Shown: piece after piece, positions 34,974 to 44,818 of the stretch
How positions within the stretch are numbered: the first letter of the stretch is position 1
Layout of the letters: each line of letters begins with the position of its first letter
The notes under the pieces: model-generated
Seen by the model: the letters and a program-made list of their open reading frames with translations, nothing else
Database searches by the model: none
Told to the model about the DNA's origin: nothing
Assembly: GCF_002001205.1 (NCBI RefSeq)
Contig: NZ_MUNZ01000118.1
Span: forward strand, 1-64,000
Direction: 5' to 3'
DNA length: 64,000 nt
Source: Hydrogenophaga sp. A37
GTDB taxonomy: Bacteria > Pseudomonadota > Gammaproteobacteria > Burkholderiales > Burkholderiaceae_C
Translations under genes and position numbers: made by a program

Positions 34974-36517
34974 GACTTCATGCTGCCCGTCCGCTCATAC
35001 CGGCTGTGCCACGACAGCGCCTCGTCCAGCAGGTGCGGTGTGTGCATGCCGCCGTGCCCCGCGCGGGCGTTGGCTTCGCTGCGTTCCACGTAGTCGAGCA
35101 GGGCGGGCTTGAAGTCCGGGTGGGCGCAGCGTTCGATGATCAGGCGCGAGCGCTGGCGCGGCGACAGGCCTCGCAGGTCGGCCAGGCCTTGTTCGGTCAC
35201 GACGATCTGCACGTCGTGTTCGGTGTGGTCCACGTGGCTGACCATGGGCACGATGCAACTGATGCTGCCGCCCTTGGCGGTGGACGGCGTCATGAAGACC
35301 GAGAGGTAGGCATTGCGTGCGAAGTCGCCCGAGCCACCGATGCCGTTCATGATGCGCGTGCCCATCACATGCGTGGAGTTCACGTTGCCATACAGGTCGG
35401 CTTCGATCATGCCGTTCATGGCAATGATGCCGATGCGGCGGATCACCTCGGGGTGGTTGCTGATCTCCTGTGGCCGCAGCACGATGCGCTCGCGGTAGAA
35501 ATCCAGGTTGGCGAGAAACTCTTGCATCACCGGCGCCGAAAACGAGAGTGCGGTGGACGAGGCCATGGCCATCTTGCCGGACTTGAGCATGGCGAGCATG
35601 CCGTCCTGCAGCACCTCGGTGTAACCCTGCAGATCGTTGAACGGGCCATCGTTCAGGCTTTCCATCACGGCGTTGGCGATGTTGCCCACGCCCGACTGCA
35701 GCGGCAGCAGCTCGGGCGGCAGGCGGCCTTGTTTCACTTCGTCTTGAAGGAAGGCCATCAGGTGACCGGCGATGCGTTTCGACGCTTCGTCGGGTGCCGA
35801 GAAGCGGGTGTCGCGGTCGGGCAGGTGGGTCTCGACGATGGCGATCACCTTGGCCGGGTCGCAACGCAGGTAAGGCTCGCCGATGCGGTCGCCGGCGTGC
35901 GTCATCGGGATCGGTTTGCGGTGCGGCGGGCGCTCGGTGCCGTAGTAGATGTCGTGCATGCCCTCCAGCCCCAGGCTGTGGCCGTGGTTGACCTCCAGGA
36001 TCACCTTGTCGGCCTGGTCCAGCCAGGTCTTGTTGTTGCCCACCGAGGTGGCCGGGATCAGGCGGCCGTCTTCCAGGATGCCGGCGACCTCGATCACCGC
36101 CACATTCAGTTTGCCCAGGAAGCCGAACCACACGTATTGCGCCACGTGCGAGAGGTGGATGTCGATGTAGGCCATCTCGCCGTCGTTGATGCGCGCGCGG
36201 CAGGTCGGGTCGGACTGGTAGGGCAGGCGCATGTCCATGCCGCCGACCTTGGCGAGCGCGCCGTCGAGCTCGGGGGCGGTGGAGGCGCCGGTCCAGACGC
36301 CGATGCGGAATTCTTTGCCAGCGTCGTGGTGCGCCTGGATGTGCTTGGCCAGCGCGAGCGGAATGGCCTTGGGATAGCCGGCGCCGGTGAAGCCACTCAT
36401 GCCCACGTGGTCGCCGTTTTCGATGAGGGCCGCGGCCGCTTCGGCCGACATGATTTTCTGGCGCAGGCCGGCGTGGGCGATGCGGGACGGGAAGACGGCG
36501 GGCGGGTTCTGTGTCAT
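34970..36517 (-). CDS. Succinyl-CoA:acetate CoA-transferase / acetyl-CoA hydrolase
   Basis: A 515-residue class I CoA-transferase of the AarC/Ach1 family. Segments include GMSGFTGAGYPKAIPLALA near the start, FNDLQGYTEVLQDGML with the Glu that forms the acyl-enzyme ester, NGMIEADLYGNVNSTHVMG, and GIGGSGDFARNAYLSVFM. It interconverts succinyl-CoA and acetate with acetyl-CoA and succinate, helping dispose of acetyl or acyl-CoA. Divergent from a LysR-type gene across a perfect 12-bp palindrome. Confidence 0.87.
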   Translation of the reverse strand: MTQNPPAVFPSRIAHAGLRQKIMSAEAAAALIENGDHVGMSGFTGAGYPKAIPLALAKHIQAHHDAGKEFRIGVWTGASTAPELDGALAKVGGMDMRLPYQSDPTCRARINDGEMAYIDIHLSHVAQYVWFGFLGKLNVAVIEVAGILEDGRLIPATSVGNNKTWLDQADKVILEVNHGHSLGLEGMHDIYYGTERPPHRKPIPMTHAGDRIGEPYLRCDPAKVIAIVETHLPDRDTRFSAPDEASKRIAGHLMAFLQDEVKQGRLPPELLPLQSGVGNIANAVMESLNDGPFNDLQGYTEVLQDGMLAMLKSGKMAMASSTALSFSAPVMQEFLANLDFYRERIVLRPQEISNHPEVIRRIGIIAMNGMIEADLYGNVNSTHVMGTRIMNGIGGSGDFARNAYLSVFMTPSTAKGGSISCIVPMVSHVDHTEHDVQIVVTEQGLADLRGLSPRQRSRLIIERCAHPDFKPALLDYVERSEANARAGHGGMHTPHLLDEALSWHSRYERTGSMKS

Positions 36518-36530
36518 GGGATGAGAATTA

Positions 36531-36542
36531 AGGGTTAACCCT
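36531..36542. promoter_or_regulatory. Perfect palindrome AGGGTTAACCCT between divergent genes
   Basis: A 12-bp perfect palindrome 14 bp from the CoA-transferase start and about 92 bp before the LysR start. It is a candidate operator; no regulator is known to bind it. Confidence 0.4.
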
Positions 36543-36634
36543 AGGTTTTTGCTATCGTAACGGAAGCATGTGGCCGCTAAGCGTCAAAAAAGCACCGATT
36601 CCCGGGTGATGACCGGCGCGCATAATCCGCGGCC

Positions 36635-37561
36635 ATGGAAACCAAGTGGCTGGAAGATTTTGTGAGCCTGGCTGAAACGCGCAGCTTCAGCCGTTCGGCG
36701 CAGCTGCGCCATGTCACGCAACCCGCGTTCTCGCGCCGCATCCAGTCGCTCGAAGCCTGGGCTGGCACCGACCTGGTGGACCGGTCCTCGTACCCCACCC
36801 GGCTCACCCCGGCCGGCCAGACGTTGTACGACCAGTCGATCGAGATGCTGCAGGCCCTGCAGAGCACGCGCGCCATGCTGCGCGCCCACACCGCCGCGGC
36901 GCAGGACGTGATCGAGTTCGCCGTGCCGCACACGCTGGCCTTCACGTTTTTCCCGTCCTGGCTCTCGGGCCTGCGCGAGAGCTGCGGCCCGATCAAGAGC
37001 CGCCTGATCGCGATGAACGTGCACGACGCGGTGATGCGCCTGGTGGAGGGCAGTTGCGACCTGCTGATCGCCTACCACCACACCTCGCAGCCCATTCAGC
37101 TCGACGCCGCGCGCTACGAGATGCTGCCGCTGGGGCGCGAGACGCTGTCGCCTTTTGTGAAGCCCAACGAGCAGGGCGAGCCCCTGTTCACGCTGCCCGG
37201 CACCGTGGCCCACCCCTTGCCGTATCTGGCCTACGCACCCGGCGCCTACATGGGTCGCGCGGTGGAGCAAGTGCTCAAGCAAAGCCCGGCGCCGGTGCAC
37301 CTCGACCGCATCTACGAGACCGACATGTCCGAGGGCCTGAAAGCCATGGCGCTGGAAGGCCACGGCATCGCCTTCCTGCCCGCCAGCGCCGTGCGGCGCG
37401 AGCTGCGCGGCAAACGCCTGGTGAGCGCCGGGCAGGGGCTGGACACCTCGCTGGACATCCGCATCTACCGCGAGCGGCCCGGCACGCGCAAGGCCAAGGG
37501 CACGGTGGATGTGTTCTGGGAAGACCTGGAAAAACACCTGGCCGCTGCGGCCAAGGCCTGA
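36635..37561 (+). CDS. LysR-family regulator, HypT-like
   Basis: A 308-residue regulator whose N-terminus, METKWLEDFVSLAETRSFSR then QPAFSRRIQSLEA, matches the hypochlorite-responsive HypT/YjiE group more than ordinary LysR proteins. The co-inducer domain has FFPSWLSGLRES, SCDLLIAYHH and ALEGHGIAFLPASAVR. HypT is activated by methionine oxidation. Several Met residues are present here, but equivalence is not established. Divergent from the CoA-transferase gene, so that gene is a candidate target. Confidence 0.78.
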   Translation: METKWLEDFVSLAETRSFSRSAQLRHVTQPAFSRRIQSLEAWAGTDLVDRSSYPTRLTPAGQTLYDQSIEMLQALQSTRAMLRAHTAAAQDVIEFAVPHTLAFTFFPSWLSGLRESCGPIKSRLIAMNVHDAVMRLVEGSCDLLIAYHHTSQPIQLDAARYEMLPLGRETLSPFVKPNEQGEPLFTLPGTVAHPLPYLAYAPGAYMGRAVEQVLKQSPAPVHLDRIYETDMSEGLKAMALEGHGIAFLPASAVRRELRGKRLVSAGQGLDTSLDIRIYRERPGTRKAKGTVDVFWEDLEKHLAAAAKA

Positions 37562-37586
37562 CCTGGCCATTTGAGACAATCCGGGG

Positions 37587-38633
37587 ATGACTGCTCCAGC
37601 CCCCCAGACCCTCACGATCACCCGCCCCGACGACTGGCACTTGCACGTGCGCGACGGCGAGGCCCTGCGCACCGTGGTGCCGCACACGGCGGCCCAGTTC
37701 GGCCGCGCGATCATCATGCCCAACCTCAAGCCGCCGGTGACCACCGCGGCCCAGGCCTTGGCCTACGCCGAGCGCATCCGCGCCGCCGTGCCCGCGGGCG
37801 TGAGCTTCGAGCCGCTGATGACGCTGTACCTCACCGACAACCTGCCGGCCGAGGAGATCGCGCGCGCCAGGGATGCCGGTGTGGTCGCGGTCAAGCTCTA
37901 CCCGGCCGGTGCCACCACCAACAGCGACGCCGGCGTGACCGACCTGCGCAAGACTTACCAGACGCTGGAGGCGATGCAGAAGGCCGGCCTGCTGCTGCTG
38001 GTGCACGGCGAAGTGACCAGCCCCGACATCGACCTGTTTGATCGCGAGGCCGTGTTCATTGAGCAGCAACTGCAGCCGCTGCGCCGCGACTTCCCCGAAC
38101 TCAAGATCGTGATGGAGCACATCACCACGAAAGAGGCTGCCCAATACGTGGCCGAGGCCGACAAGTACCTGGGCGCCACCATTACCGCGCACCATCTGCT
38201 CTACAACCGCAACGCCCTCTTCACCGGCGGCATCCGCCCGCATTACTACTGCCTGCCGGTCTTGAAGCGCGAAACCCACCGCCAGGCCCTGGTGGCCGCG
38301 GCCACGGGCGGGAATGCGAAGTTCTTCCTCGGCACCGACAGCGCGCCGCACCCGGCCCAGCTGAAGGAACACGCCACCGGCTGCGCCGGCTGCTACACCG
38401 CGCATGCCGCGATCGAGATGTACGCCGAAGCGTTTGACGCGGCGGGTGCGCTCGACAAGCTGGAAGGTTTCGCCAGCTTCAACGGCCCGGCCTTCTACGG
38501 CCTGCCGCGCAACACCGGCACCATCACCCTGAAGCGCGAAAGCTGGACGCCGCCGGTGAGCTTTGCCTTCGGCGAAGCCGAGCTCAAGCCGCTGCGCTCG
38601 GGCGAGGCATTGCCCTGGAAGCTGGTGGACTGA
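37587..38633 (+). CDS. pyrC: Dihydroorotase (class II, PyrC)
   Basis: A 348-residue zinc amidohydrolase of pyrimidine synthesis that cyclises carbamoyl-aspartate to dihydroorotate. Zinc ligands are in [12 protein letters not shown], the carboxylated Lys in [19 protein letters not shown], His in LVHGEV and MEHITT, and the catalytic Asp in GTDSAPH. Full length for the family. It lies 26 bp after the LysR gene with an unremarkable start; PyrC is usually constitutive. Confidence 0.93.
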   Translation: MTAPAPQTLTITRPDDWHLHVRDGEALRTVVPHTAAQFGRAIIMPNLKPPVTTAAQALAYAERIRAAVPAGVSFEPLMTLYLTDNLPAEEIARARDAGVVAVKLYPAGATTNSDAGVTDLRKTYQTLEAMQKAGLLLLVHGEVTSPDIDLFDREAVFIEQQLQPLRRDFPELKIVMEHITTKEAAQYVAEADKYLGATITAHHLLYNRNALFTGGIRPHYYCLPVLKRETHRQALVAAATGGNAKFFLGTDSAPHPAQLKEHATGCAGCYTAHAAIEMYAEAFDAAGALDKLEGFASFNGPAFYGLPRNTGTITLKRESWTPPVSFAFGEAELKPLRSGEALPWKLVD

Positions 38634-38638
38634 CCCAC

Positions 38639-39415
38639 ATGTGCGCGTTCGCCGAGGCGGCGCAGACCTGGCCGTCGCCCGATTGGACGCGGCCATGGAA
38701 CGCGCCGTTTGCCTTGGACGGCGCGGCGGTGCGCGCGGCCTGTGACACCGGCGTTCCGCTGGCACAAGCGCTGACGGAGCGCATCGGCCCCGCTGGCCCC
38801 GGCTTCATGCCGCAAACCGAGCTGCCCGAGGGCATCGCCTACGAGCAGTTCATCTTTGACACCGGCCAAGTGCCCACCCGCGAAGGTCTGCACGACTTCT
38901 TCAACGGTCTGGTCTGGATGCGTTTCCCCGCCACCAAGCGCCTGCTCAACCGCCTGCAGGCCGCCGAGATCCAGACCGCCGGCGTGGGTCAGGTGCGTGG
39001 GCCCGTGCGCGACGCGATCACGCTGTTTGACGAAAACGCGGTGCTGCTGCAGGCACCCGAAGAACTGTGGGACGCGCTGATCGCGCGCGAATGGACCCAG
39101 CTTTTCGTGGCGCTGCGACCTTTGTGGGCACAGGCGCGGCTGGTGTTGTTTGGCCACGCACTGACCGAAAAATTGGTGGCACCCTACAAGTCCATCACTG
39201 GCCATGTGTACCGCGAGCCGGTGCCGCCGGCCTTGGGGGATGACCTGGCCGCCTGGGACGTCTGGCTGGCCAAGCGCCTGACCGCCGCCGAGCTGGCCAG
39301 CAAACCCTTCACGCCGCTGCCGGTGCTGGGTGTTCCAGGCTGGTGGCCCGCCAATGAAGACCCCGCTTACTATGCCGATGCCGGGGTGTTTCGCCCCAAA
39401 CGCATGCCCGCATGA
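38639..39415 (+). CDS. DUF3025 domain protein
   Basis: A 258-residue protein recognised by LPEGIAYEQFIFDTGQVPTR, HDFFNGLVWMRFPATKRLLN and the DAITLFDENAVLL block. Function unknown; it often follows pyrC in Burkholderiales, and here begins 5 bp after it, so the two share a transcript. There is no signal peptide, membrane segment or catalytic motif that I can name. Confidence 0.82.
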   Translation: MCAFAEAAQTWPSPDWTRPWNAPFALDGAAVRAACDTGVPLAQALTERIGPAGPGFMPQTELPEGIAYEQFIFDTGQVPTREGLHDFFNGLVWMRFPATKRLLNRLQAAEIQTAGVGQVRGPVRDAITLFDENAVLLQAPEELWDALIAREWTQLFVALRPLWAQARLVLFGHALTEKLVAPYKSITGHVYREPVPPALGDDLAAWDVWLAKRLTAAELASKPFTPLPVLGVPGWWPANEDPAYYADAGVFRPKRMPA

Positions 39416-39464
39416 GGCGCGGCGCCGTCGTGAATGACGCGCCATTTGTTTTTCTGGAATCCCC

Positions 39465-40850
39465 ATGACCTTGCCCGTTTCGCCCTCGTGGTTCCACCTC
39501 AACCTGACGCAGGACGCGGACCGCGCCGCGCTCGCCGCGCACTTCCGCGAGACCGGCGTGCGTGATGTGGAGTGCCTGTTCGCCGACGTCACCGGCTACC
39601 CGCGCGGCAAGCTCATGCCCGCCACCAGCTTCGCCGCCGGCAGCGAGCTGCGCATCTGCCAGGCGATTCCCATGCAGTGCGTGACAGGCGAATACAGCTA
39701 CGACCCGATCTTCCCGGACAGCGACCCGGACGTGCGCCTCGTGCCCGATCTCAACACGCTCAAGCGCTCGCCCTGGGCCAGCGTGCCGCGCTACCTGGCG
39801 GTGCACGACGCGTTTGAGATGGACGGCAGCCTGTGTGAGTTCGCGCCGCGTTCGGTGCTGAAGAACGTGGTGGCGCGCTATGCCGCAGCGGGGCTCACGC
39901 CCGTGGTGGCGCCCGAGATCGAGTTCTACCTGACCGCCGCGATGAGCGACCCGGCCTTGCCGCTGGCCTCGCCGCCCGGCAAGGGCGGTCGGCCCGAAGT
40001 GGGCCAGTCGGCCTTCAGCCTGAACGCGCTCAACGAGCTGGCGCCGTTCTGGGACGCCTTTCACGCCGCCATCGACGGCCTGGGCATCCGGGCCGACACC
40101 TGGCTGCACGAGGTGGGCGAGAACCAGTACGAGATCAACTTGCAACACGGCGACCCGGTGGCGGTGGCCGACCAGGCCTTCCTGTTCAAGACCGCGGCGC
40201 GCGAGATCGCTTTGCAGCACGGCCTGAACGCCGTCTTCATGGCCAAACCCATCGCCGGCCAGGCCGGCAGCTCCATGCACCTGCACCAGAGCGTGGTGGA
40301 CACGCAGGGTCGCAACGTGTTCAGCCAGGCCGACGGCTCGGCCAGCGAGGCCTTCTTTCACTACATCGGCGGCCTGCAGGCTTACACCCCGGACCTGATG
40401 CTCATTTACGCGCCCACCGTCAACAGCTACCGCCGCTACGTGGCCGGCAGCCAGGCGCCGACCAACGTGCAGTGGGGCTACGACAACCGCACCGCCGGCC
40501 TGCGCGTGCCGGTGAGCGCCCCCGTGGCGCGTCGGGTGGAAAACCGCCTGGCCGGCGCCGACGCCAACCCCTACCTGGCCTTGGCCGCCACGCTGGCGGC
40601 CGGGCTGGCGGGCATGCAAGACCAACGGCCTCCCACGACGCCGGTGGAGGGCAATGGCTATGACCAGGCGCGCGGCTTGCCCCGAACTTTTGACACCGCC
40701 CACGAACAAATGGCAGCGAGCGAGCACGCATCGCGCCTGCTGGGTGAGCGCTTCGTGCGCGGCTACCTGGCGGTCAAGGCGCTGGAGCACGACCACTACC
40801 TGAACGAGATCAGTGCCTGGGAGCGGCGTTACCTGCTGCCGCAGGTCTGA
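39465..40850 (+). CDS. Glutamine synthetase family protein (gamma-glutamylamide/polyamine synthetase-like)
   Basis: A 461-residue enzyme of the glutamine synthetase superfamily that joins glutamate to an amine using ATP. The core has VVAPEIEFYL and EVGENQYEINLQHGDPV. It also shows AGSSMHLHQSV, with the ATP/metal His, and VQWGYDNRTAGLRVPVS, with the ATP-binding Arg. The adenylylation Tyr loop of true GlnA is not present, and such proteins often act on putrescine or other amines. It is not a catalytic-site-damaged pseudoenzyme as far as can be seen. Confidence 0.83.
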   Translation: MTLPVSPSWFHLNLTQDADRAALAAHFRETGVRDVECLFADVTGYPRGKLMPATSFAAGSELRICQAIPMQCVTGEYSYDPIFPDSDPDVRLVPDLNTLKRSPWASVPRYLAVHDAFEMDGSLCEFAPRSVLKNVVARYAAAGLTPVVAPEIEFYLTAAMSDPALPLASPPGKGGRPEVGQSAFSLNALNELAPFWDAFHAAIDGLGIRADTWLHEVGENQYEINLQHGDPVAVADQAFLFKTAAREIALQHGLNAVFMAKPIAGQAGSSMHLHQSVVDTQGRNVFSQADGSASEAFFHYIGGLQAYTPDLMLIYAPTVNSYRRYVAGSQAPTNVQWGYDNRTAGLRVPVSAPVARRVENRLAGADANPYLALAATLAAGLAGMQDQRPPTTPVEGNGYDQARGLPRTFDTAHEQMAASEHASRLLGERFVRGYLAVKALEHDHYLNEISAWERRYLLPQV

Positions 40851-40859
40851 GGCCGTTGC

Positions 40860-40931
40860 CCCCACGCTCCGCCGCTGCGCGGGTCGCTGCCCCCCGTTGG
40901 GGCTGATCCGCCTTGGGGCGGCCCGGCGGCG
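40860..40931 (+). repeat. Class B 72-bp repeat (intergenic)
   Basis: Complete 72-bp unit (CCCCACGCTCCGCCGCTGCG to CGGCCCGGCGGCG), between the glutamine synthetase homologue and htpX. It has the same length as the two intragenic copies. Confidence 0.85.
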
Positions 40932-41022
40932 GGTCGTTTGCCCGGTCCCAATGCCCTTGGCTTGAAAAGGGCGCCTTGGCCCTCACTATGATCTGCAACG
41001 CTTTTTCCCCTCCGGAGCCTTC

Positions 41023-41892
41023 ATGAAACGCATCTTCCTGTTTGTCCTGACCAACTTCGCCGTGATGGCGGTGCTGCTGGTCACCACCCGCATCCTGGGT
41101 GTGGACCGTTTCCTCACCGCCAACGGGCTGAACATGACGGCCCTGGCCGGGTTCTCGCTCGTGATCGGTTTTGGCGGCGCCATCATCTCCCTGCTGATGA
41201 GCAAGACGATGGCCAAGATGAGCACCGGCGCGCGCATCATCAACCAGCCTCAGAACGCCGACGAGGCCTGGATCGTGCAGACCGTGCAGAAGTTTGCCGA
41301 GAAGGCCGGCATCGGGATGCCCGAAGTGGCCATCTACGACGGCGCGCCCAACGCCTTCGCCACCGGCGCCTTCAAGAACTCGGCCCTGGTCGCGGTGTCC
41401 ACCGGCCTGCTGCAAGGCATGACGCGCGATGAGGTCGAGGCCGTGATCGGCCACGAGGTGGCCCACGTGGCCAACGGCGACATGGTCACCATGACGCTGA
41501 TCCAAGGCGTGATGAACACCTTCGTGGTGTTCCTCAGCCGCGTGATCGGTTACGCGGTGGACAGCTTCCTGCGCCGCGGCAGTGACAGCAACTCCGGCCC
41601 GGGCATCGGCTACATGGTGACCACCATCGTGATGGACATCGTGCTGGGCTTCCTGGCCGCCATCATCGTGGCCTGGTTCAGCCGCCAGCGCGAGTTCCGC
41701 GCCGACGCGGGTGCCGCCAACTTCATGGGCCGCAAGCAGCCCATGATCAACGCGCTGGCCCGCCTGGGCGGCCTCACCCCCGGCGAGCTGCCCAAGACCA
41801 TGCAGGCCATGGGCATCACCGGCAACCTGGGCAAGCTGTTCTCGACCCACCCGCCGATGGAGGACCGCATAGCGGCCCTCCAGAAATTGTGA
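41023..41892 (+). CDS. htpX: Membrane metalloprotease HtpX
   Basis: A 289-residue M48 zinc protease that degrades misfolded inner-membrane proteins. The zinc motif HEVAH is at about 144-148 ([15 protein letters not shown]), with the third ligand Glu in [13 protein letters not shown]. Two N-terminal helices and a pair near 155-230 anchor it. Full length. Starts with a TCCGGAG site (41009-41015); a terminator 117 bp after its stop ends the transcript. Confidence 0.92.
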   Translation: MKRIFLFVLTNFAVMAVLLVTTRILGVDRFLTANGLNMTALAGFSLVIGFGGAIISLLMSKTMAKMSTGARIINQPQNADEAWIVQTVQKFAEKAGIGMPEVAIYDGAPNAFATGAFKNSALVAVSTGLLQGMTRDEVEAVIGHEVAHVANGDMVTMTLIQGVMNTFVVFLSRVIGYAVDSFLRRGSDSNSGPGIGYMVTTIVMDIVLGFLAAIIVAWFSRQREFRADAGAANFMGRKQPMINALARLGGLTPGELPKTMQAMGITGNLGKLFSTHPPMEDRIAALQKL

Positions 41893-42152
41893 CCCCCCGC
41901 GCCGCCTGACGGCGTCACCCCCCAGGGGGCGATGCGAGTGGCCTGGCAAAGCCAGTTCCACCGCATCCTGATTTGGGGCTCATGCATCCGGAGATGCTTC
42001 CCCGATAAGAAAGAGCGACCCGTGGGTCGCTCTTTCTATTTCTTCTTACGGCTCCGGCGTGAGTGCCTCGACCCAGAACGCGGCGGAACCGGCTTTGCCA
42101 GGCCGGAAGCAAAGCCCCCCGGGGGGTGACGCCGTCAGGCGGCGCGGGGGGT
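41893..42152. repeat. Class C inverted-repeat block flanking a terminator
   Basis: GC-rich arms CCCCCCGCGCCGCCTGACGG (continuing) at 41893-41923 and its exact inverse at about 42121-42152. Inside them is a second inverted pair around GGCTTTGCCAGGCCGG. The block is about 260 bp, without a coding frame, and lies between htpX and the glycine-zipper gene. Confidence 0.75.
42009..42036. terminator. Intrinsic terminator after htpX
   Basis: A 13-bp perfect stem GAAAGAGCGACCC/GGGTCGCTCTTTC with a two-base gap, followed by TATTTCTTCTT. Very stable and T-rich, so a clear rho-independent terminator for htpX. Confidence 0.85.
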
Positions 42153-42157
42153 GTCAT

Positions 42158-42796
42158 TCACCTCCAGTTGCGGTCCCACTGTCCGTCGTCACGGTAACGG
42201 CGATCCGGGTCGCGGTAATAGCCGCCGGGGCGCTGGCCGCCGATGCGCACGATGTCGCGCTCGGGCTGTGGCTGGTAGTAGCCGTGGGCTGGCCGAACCG
42301 GGGCCGCGACCACGGGCTGCACGCTCACGGGCACGTAGCGGCCGGGGGCCCGGTCCGTCTGCATGCTGTACTGGCGGCCCGCGTATTCGTAGACCACGTT
42401 GTAGGCCACAGTGCGGTTTTCATAGGTGTTCTGCGTGGTGCATTCCTGCACGGTGCGGGTGTGGGACTCGCCACGGCCTTCGATGTGGTTGCCCAGAATG
42501 GCGCCGCCGAAGATGCCGAGGGCGGTGGCGGCTGCGCGGCCAGAGCCACCGCCAATTGCGTTGCCCGCCGCGCCACCGGCGACCGCGCCGAGCAGGGCGC
42601 CAGCACCCGAGCGGTGGGCAGGTTCGCGCACGGTCACGTTCTGGCAGACCTCGCGCGGCACGGCGACCTGCTGCACGATGGGCGTGCTGCTGAGCACACG
42701 GCCACGTTCGTCCTGCGCCTGGGCGGTGGAGGCGGCGGCCAGGGCGATCACGCCGGTGAGGACGGGGATCAGGAGAGAACGGTCAGGGGATTTCAT
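42158..42796 (-). CDS. Exported glycine-zipper 2TM protein
   Basis: A 212-residue protein with a signal peptide (ending STAQAQ) and two Gly-rich segments (GALLGAVAGGAAGNAIGGGS and ALGIFGGAILGNHIEG) typical of the glycine zipper 2TM domain. The C-terminal half is Tyr/Arg/Pro rich (GYYRDPDRRYRDDGQWDRNW). Related proteins are outer-membrane lipoproteins, but no lipobox is seen here. Function in envelope stress is unproven. Confidence 0.8.
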   Translation of the reverse strand: MKSPDRSLLIPVLTGVIALAAASTAQAQDERGRVLSSTPIVQQVAVPREVCQNVTVREPAHRSGAGALLGAVAGGAAGNAIGGGSGRAAATALGIFGGAILGNHIEGRGESHTRTVQECTTQNTYENRTVAYNVVYEYAGRQYSMQTDRAPGRYVPVSVQPVVAAPVRPAHGYYQPQPERDIVRIGGQRPGGYYRDPDRRYRDDGQWDRNWR

Positions 42797-42899
42797 GGAA
42801 AGCTCCTCGGTGGATGGGAGCCTCCATCGTGCGGACCCTGTGTCAAGCCGCTCCTCACTCTGTGTAAAGCTGCGGGGGCAGGTGTAACGCCCTGTGTCT

Positions 42900-44735
42900 T
42901 CAGCCGGTGACCGGCCCGCCCAGCAGGTCTTTGGCCAGCGCCTCGGCCACCTTGAGACCGTCCACCCCGGCCGAGAGAATGCCGCCCGCGTAACCCGCGC
43001 CTTCGCCGGCTGGGTACAGGCCGCGCGTGTTCAGGCTCTGCAGGTTGTCGCCGCGCGTGATGCGCAGCGGCGCCGAGGTGCGCGTCTCCACGCCCGTGAG
43101 CACGGCGTCGGCCATGTCGTAGCCCTTGATCTTGCGGCCGAACACCGGGATGGCTTCGCGCATGGCCTCAATGGCGTAGGCGGGCAGGGCGGGCGAGAGG
43201 TCGCCGAGCTTCACGCCCGGTTGGTACGACGGCGCCACCGTGCCCAGCGCCTGAGACGGTTGTTGCGCCACGAAGTCGCCCACCAGCTGGCCGGGGGCCT
43301 CGTAGCTGCCACCGCCGAGTTCAAAAGCCCGCGCCTCCAGCTGGCGCTGCAGCACGATGCCGGCCAGCGGGTGCGTCTGGCCTTGCTGGGTCATCGCCTC
43401 GGCCTGTGTGGCGTAGCGCGCGCCGTCGGCCTCGCCGAAGGCGGCGGTCCACAGCGGCGTGTCTTGCGGAAAGGTCTGCGGGAAATCGCCCACGTCGATG
43501 CCGACCACCATGCCGGCGTTGGCGTTGCGTTCGTTGCGTGAATACTGGCTCATGCCGTTGGTGACCACGCGGCCCGGCTCGCTGGTGGCGGCCACCACCA
43601 TGCCGCCCGGGCACATGCAGAAGCTGTAGACCGCGCGGCCGTTTTTCGCGTGGTGCACCAGCTTGTAGTCGGCCGCGCCCAGCAGCGGGTGGCCGGCGTG
43701 GCGGCCCCAGCGCGCGCGGTCGATCACGCTCTGCGGGTGCTCGATGCGAAACCCCACCGAGAACGGCTTGGCTTCGAGGAACACGCCCGCGTCGTGCAGC
43801 AAAGCGAAGGTGTCGCGCGAGCTGTGGCCCAAGGCCAGCACGGCGCGTTGCACCGGCATGTCGACGGTGTCGCCGCTGTCCAGCCGATGCACACGCAGGC
43901 CGGTGAGCTGCTGCTGGCCGTTCGATCCCGGGGCGAGCGTGAGGCCCACCACCTGCTGCTGGAAGCGGATCTCGCCGCCCAGCGCGATGATCTTCTCGCG
44001 CATCGCCTCGACCACCTTGACCAGCTTGAAGGTGCCGATGTGCGGGTGTGCCTGGTACAGGATCTCGGGCGGCGCGCCCGCGTCCACGAACTCGTTCATC
44101 ACCTTGCGGCCCAGGAAGCGTGGGTCCTTGATCTGGCTGTAGAGCTTGCCGTCGGAGAACAGGCCGGCGCCGCCTTCGCCGTACTGCACATTGCTTTGTG
44201 GATTCAAAACCTTCTTGCGCCACAGGCCCCAGGTGTCCTTGGTGCGTTCGCGCACCGGTTTTCCGCGCTCCAGCACGATGGGCTTCAGGCCCATCTGCGC
44301 CAGCGCCAGCGCGGTGAACAGGCCGCAGGGCCCGAGGCCGATCACCACCGGGCGCTCGGCTTCGCTCCGCGGCCAGCCGGCAGGCGCGTGGCCCGGCGCG
44401 TGCCAGGCCATGTCGGGCGTGGGCTGGATGTGCGGGTTGTTGTCGTGTTGCGCGAGCAGGCCCGGTTCCAGCGCCGGGTCGGTCAGCGTCACGTCGACGA
44501 TGTACACGGCCAGCAGATCGGCCTTGCGGGCGTCGAAGCTGCGCTTGAAGACCTGCAGGTGAGCGATGCCTTCAGGGGGGATGGCCAGTGCCTGTGCAGC
44601 AAGTCGGGTGAGGGCGTCGATCGGGTGCGGCGGCGGCGTGCGGTCCTGGTCGGTTTCGGCGGGCGCGTCGGCGGCGCGGCGGTGCTCGGATGGCACCTGT
44701 TCGAGAGGGAGTTTGAGTTCGGCGATGCGGATCAT
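42900..44735 (-). CDS. FAD-dependent oxidoreductase (COG2509-like)
   Basis: A 611-residue cytoplasmic flavoprotein. The N-terminal ~130 residues are a small domain with FKRSFDARKADLLAVYIVDV. The FAD-binding site is VVIGLGPCGLFTALALA, then YGEGGAGLFSDGKLYS and the RALCSF-like FCMCPGGMVVAA. Such proteins are annotated as uncharacterised FAD-dependent dehydrogenases; the substrate is unknown. ATG 44735 is chosen because conserved sequence starts at MIRIAELKL. Confidence 0.82.
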   Translation of the reverse strand: MIRIAELKLPLEQVPSEHRRAADAPAETDQDRTPPPHPIDALTRLAAQALAIPPEGIAHLQVFKRSFDARKADLLAVYIVDVTLTDPALEPGLLAQHDNNPHIQPTPDMAWHAPGHAPAGWPRSEAERPVVIGLGPCGLFTALALAQMGLKPIVLERGKPVRERTKDTWGLWRKKVLNPQSNVQYGEGGAGLFSDGKLYSQIKDPRFLGRKVMNEFVDAGAPPEILYQAHPHIGTFKLVKVVEAMREKIIALGGEIRFQQQVVGLTLAPGSNGQQQLTGLRVHRLDSGDTVDMPVQRAVLALGHSSRDTFALLHDAGVFLEAKPFSVGFRIEHPQSVIDRARWGRHAGHPLLGAADYKLVHHAKNGRAVYSFCMCPGGMVVAATSEPGRVVTNGMSQYSRNERNANAGMVVGIDVGDFPQTFPQDTPLWTAAFGEADGARYATQAEAMTQQGQTHPLAGIVLQRQLEARAFELGGGSYEAPGQLVGDFVAQQPSQALGTVAPSYQPGVKLGDLSPALPAYAIEAMREAIPVFGRKIKGYDMADAVLTGVETRTSAPLRITRGDNLQSLNTRGLYPAGEGAGYAGGILSAGVDGLKVAEALAKDLLGGPVTG

Positions 44736-44818
44736 GGGCTTGTGTTTATCAAGCAAGGGGCTTCTATTGTCGCCAAAGCGGTGCCGGGCCTGTCGCGGCC
44801 CGCCAGGTGCCCGCTGGA

